DNA of 64,000 nt from Chaunax sp. Z400 (taxonomy: Eukaryota; Chordata; Actinopteri; Lophiiformes; Chaunacidae), in assembly GCA_037577475.1 (NCBI GenBank), contig CM075203.1:23377397-23441396 (forward strand), read 5' to 3'. The position numbers and the translations under genes were made by a program. Below the pieces are notes generated by a model. That model was not told the DNA's origin and searched no databases. It saw only the letters and a list, made by a program, of their open reading frames with translations. Below, in pieces: positions 62,990 through 64,000 of this stretch (its first letter is position 1; every line of letters starts with the position of its first letter).

Positions 62990-64000
62990 AGTTAAAGTAC
63001 CCTCTATGGTACATATGACATGATAAAGTTCCCTTTATGGGAATTATAACATGATAAAGTACCCTCTATAGTAGATATAATATGATAAAGTACCCTCTTT
63101 GGTAGATATGACATGATAAAATACCCTCTGTGGTAGACATGATATGATAAATTAGCCTCTACGCTAACATGATAAAGTATCCTATATGGTAGATATGACA
63201 TGATAAAGTACCATGTATGGAAATTATAACATGATAAAGTACCCTCTATGGTTGATATGACACAATGAAATACCCTCTATGGTAGACATAACATGATAGA
63301 GTAGCCTCTATGGTAGATATGACACGATAAAATACCCTCTATGGTAGATATGACGTGATAAAGTATCCTCTATGGTAGATATGAGATGATAAAGTATCCT
63401 CTATGGTAAGTATAACATGATAAAGTACCCTCTATGGTTGATATGGCATGATAAAGTACCCTATATGGTTGATCTGACATGATTAAGTACCCTCTATGGT
63501 AGACATAATAATAATAATGATACCTTTATTAGTCCCACATCGGGAAATTCTTTCTCTGCATTTGACCCATCCCTGAGGAGCAGTGGGCTGCCACTACACG
63601 CGGCGCCCGGGGAGCAAATTGGGGTTCAGTATCTTGCTCAAGGATACTTCAACTTGTGGACTTGCAGGGGCTGAGGATCGAACCACCGACCTTTTGTTCC
63701 GTGAACGACCGCTCTACCCCCTGAGCCACAGCCGCCCCGATAACATATTAAAGTAGCATATATGGTAGACATGACACGATAAAATACCCTCTATGGTAGC
63801 TATGATAAAGTATCCTTTATGGTAGATATGACATGATAAAGTATCCTCTATGGTAGATATGAGATGATAAAATATCCTCTATGGTAAGTATAACATGATA
63901 AAGTACCCTATATGATTGATATGACATGATAAAGTATCCTCTATAGTTGACATGACATGATAAAGTACCCTCTATGGTTGATTTGACATGATAAAGTAAC
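62990..64000. repeat. 31-bp minisatellite (GATAAAGTACCCTCTATGGT type)
   Basis: About 24 units of GATAAAGTACCCTCTATGGT + AGATATGACAT, with single-base variants. Interrupted by a SINE at 63507-63740 and running off the window edge. Confidence 0.95.
63507..63740 (-). mobile_element. tRNA-headed SINE with TTATTATTA tail, inserted in the 31-bp array
   Basis: The minus strand begins GGGGCGGCTGTGGCTCAGGG (A box), has GGTTCGATCCTC (B box) and ends AGGTATCATTATTATTAT. GACATAATAATAATAATGAT on the left and CGATAACATATTAAAGTAGC on the right are the join to the array. The body matches 53460-53650. Confidence 0.85.

Noticed and set aside
56760..64000. Looked for the neighbouring vertebrate gene (such as ccdc57) upstream of fasn
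   Set aside because: Only tandem arrays and retroelement fragments were found in the 7 kb available; no coding exon could be supported.

Overview
The window looks like teleost fish nuclear DNA. It contains one recognisable vertebrate gene with many GT-AG introns, buried in fish-type transposons (L2-, Rex1- and Tx1-type LINEs, Tc1, PIF/Harbinger, hAT, Ty1/copia-like, Ty3/gypsy-like, Penelope-like, tRNA-headed SINEs) and very many minisatellites. There are no operons, no Shine-Dalgarno sites and no CRISPR array. The species cannot be named from sequence alone.

The gene is fasn (animal fatty acid synthase) on the minus strand. The start codon is at 51157-51155. A probable 5'UTR exon lies at about 56472-56658. 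Just upstream, at 56707-56756, is a promoter block (inverted CCAAT, CATGTG E-box, SRE-like sequence) that resembles the mammalian FASN proximal promoter. I could trace 22 coding exons with consistent reading phase and no stop or frameshift. They encode the first 1382 residues, about 55% of a usual 2500-residue protein: ketosynthase (Cys161, His293, His331), malonyl/acetyltransferase (Ser581, Arg606, His683), dehydratase (His879, Asp1035) and the start of the pseudo-methyltransferase region. The enoyl reductase, ketoreductase, ACP and thioesterase lie beyond base 1.

Layout from right to left (gene direction): 56.8-64.0 kb is upstream intergenic DNA made of GTGTTATT-type and 31-bp tandem arrays, into which a LINE, a Penelope-like fragment, a solo-LTR-like element and a SINE are inserted. 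51.2-56.5 kb is intron 1. 42.2-51.0 kb is intron 2 (LINE fragments, Tc1 remnant, long AT/ACGT microsatellite). 34.1-41.7 kb is intron 4 (complete Harbinger element plus a 1.7-kb AT-rich array). 17.1-24.0 kb is intron 10 (a 32-34 bp minisatellite split by a gypsy-like element). 8.8-15.4 kb is intron 14 (a TIR transposon with an internal 38-bp satellite of about 41 copies). 0.8-6.2 kb is intron 21 (a copia-like element inserted in an L2 LINE).

I found no undescribed multi-gene system. The points most worth a second look are: a 43-bp array in intron 18 that repeats the 3' end and splice donor of fasn exon 18; a satellite born inside one transposon family and expanded differently in two copies; two LTR elements lacking reverse transcriptase, one with shuffled domains; several insertions with exact target-site duplications; and CACGTG motifs repeated through an intronic minisatellite.
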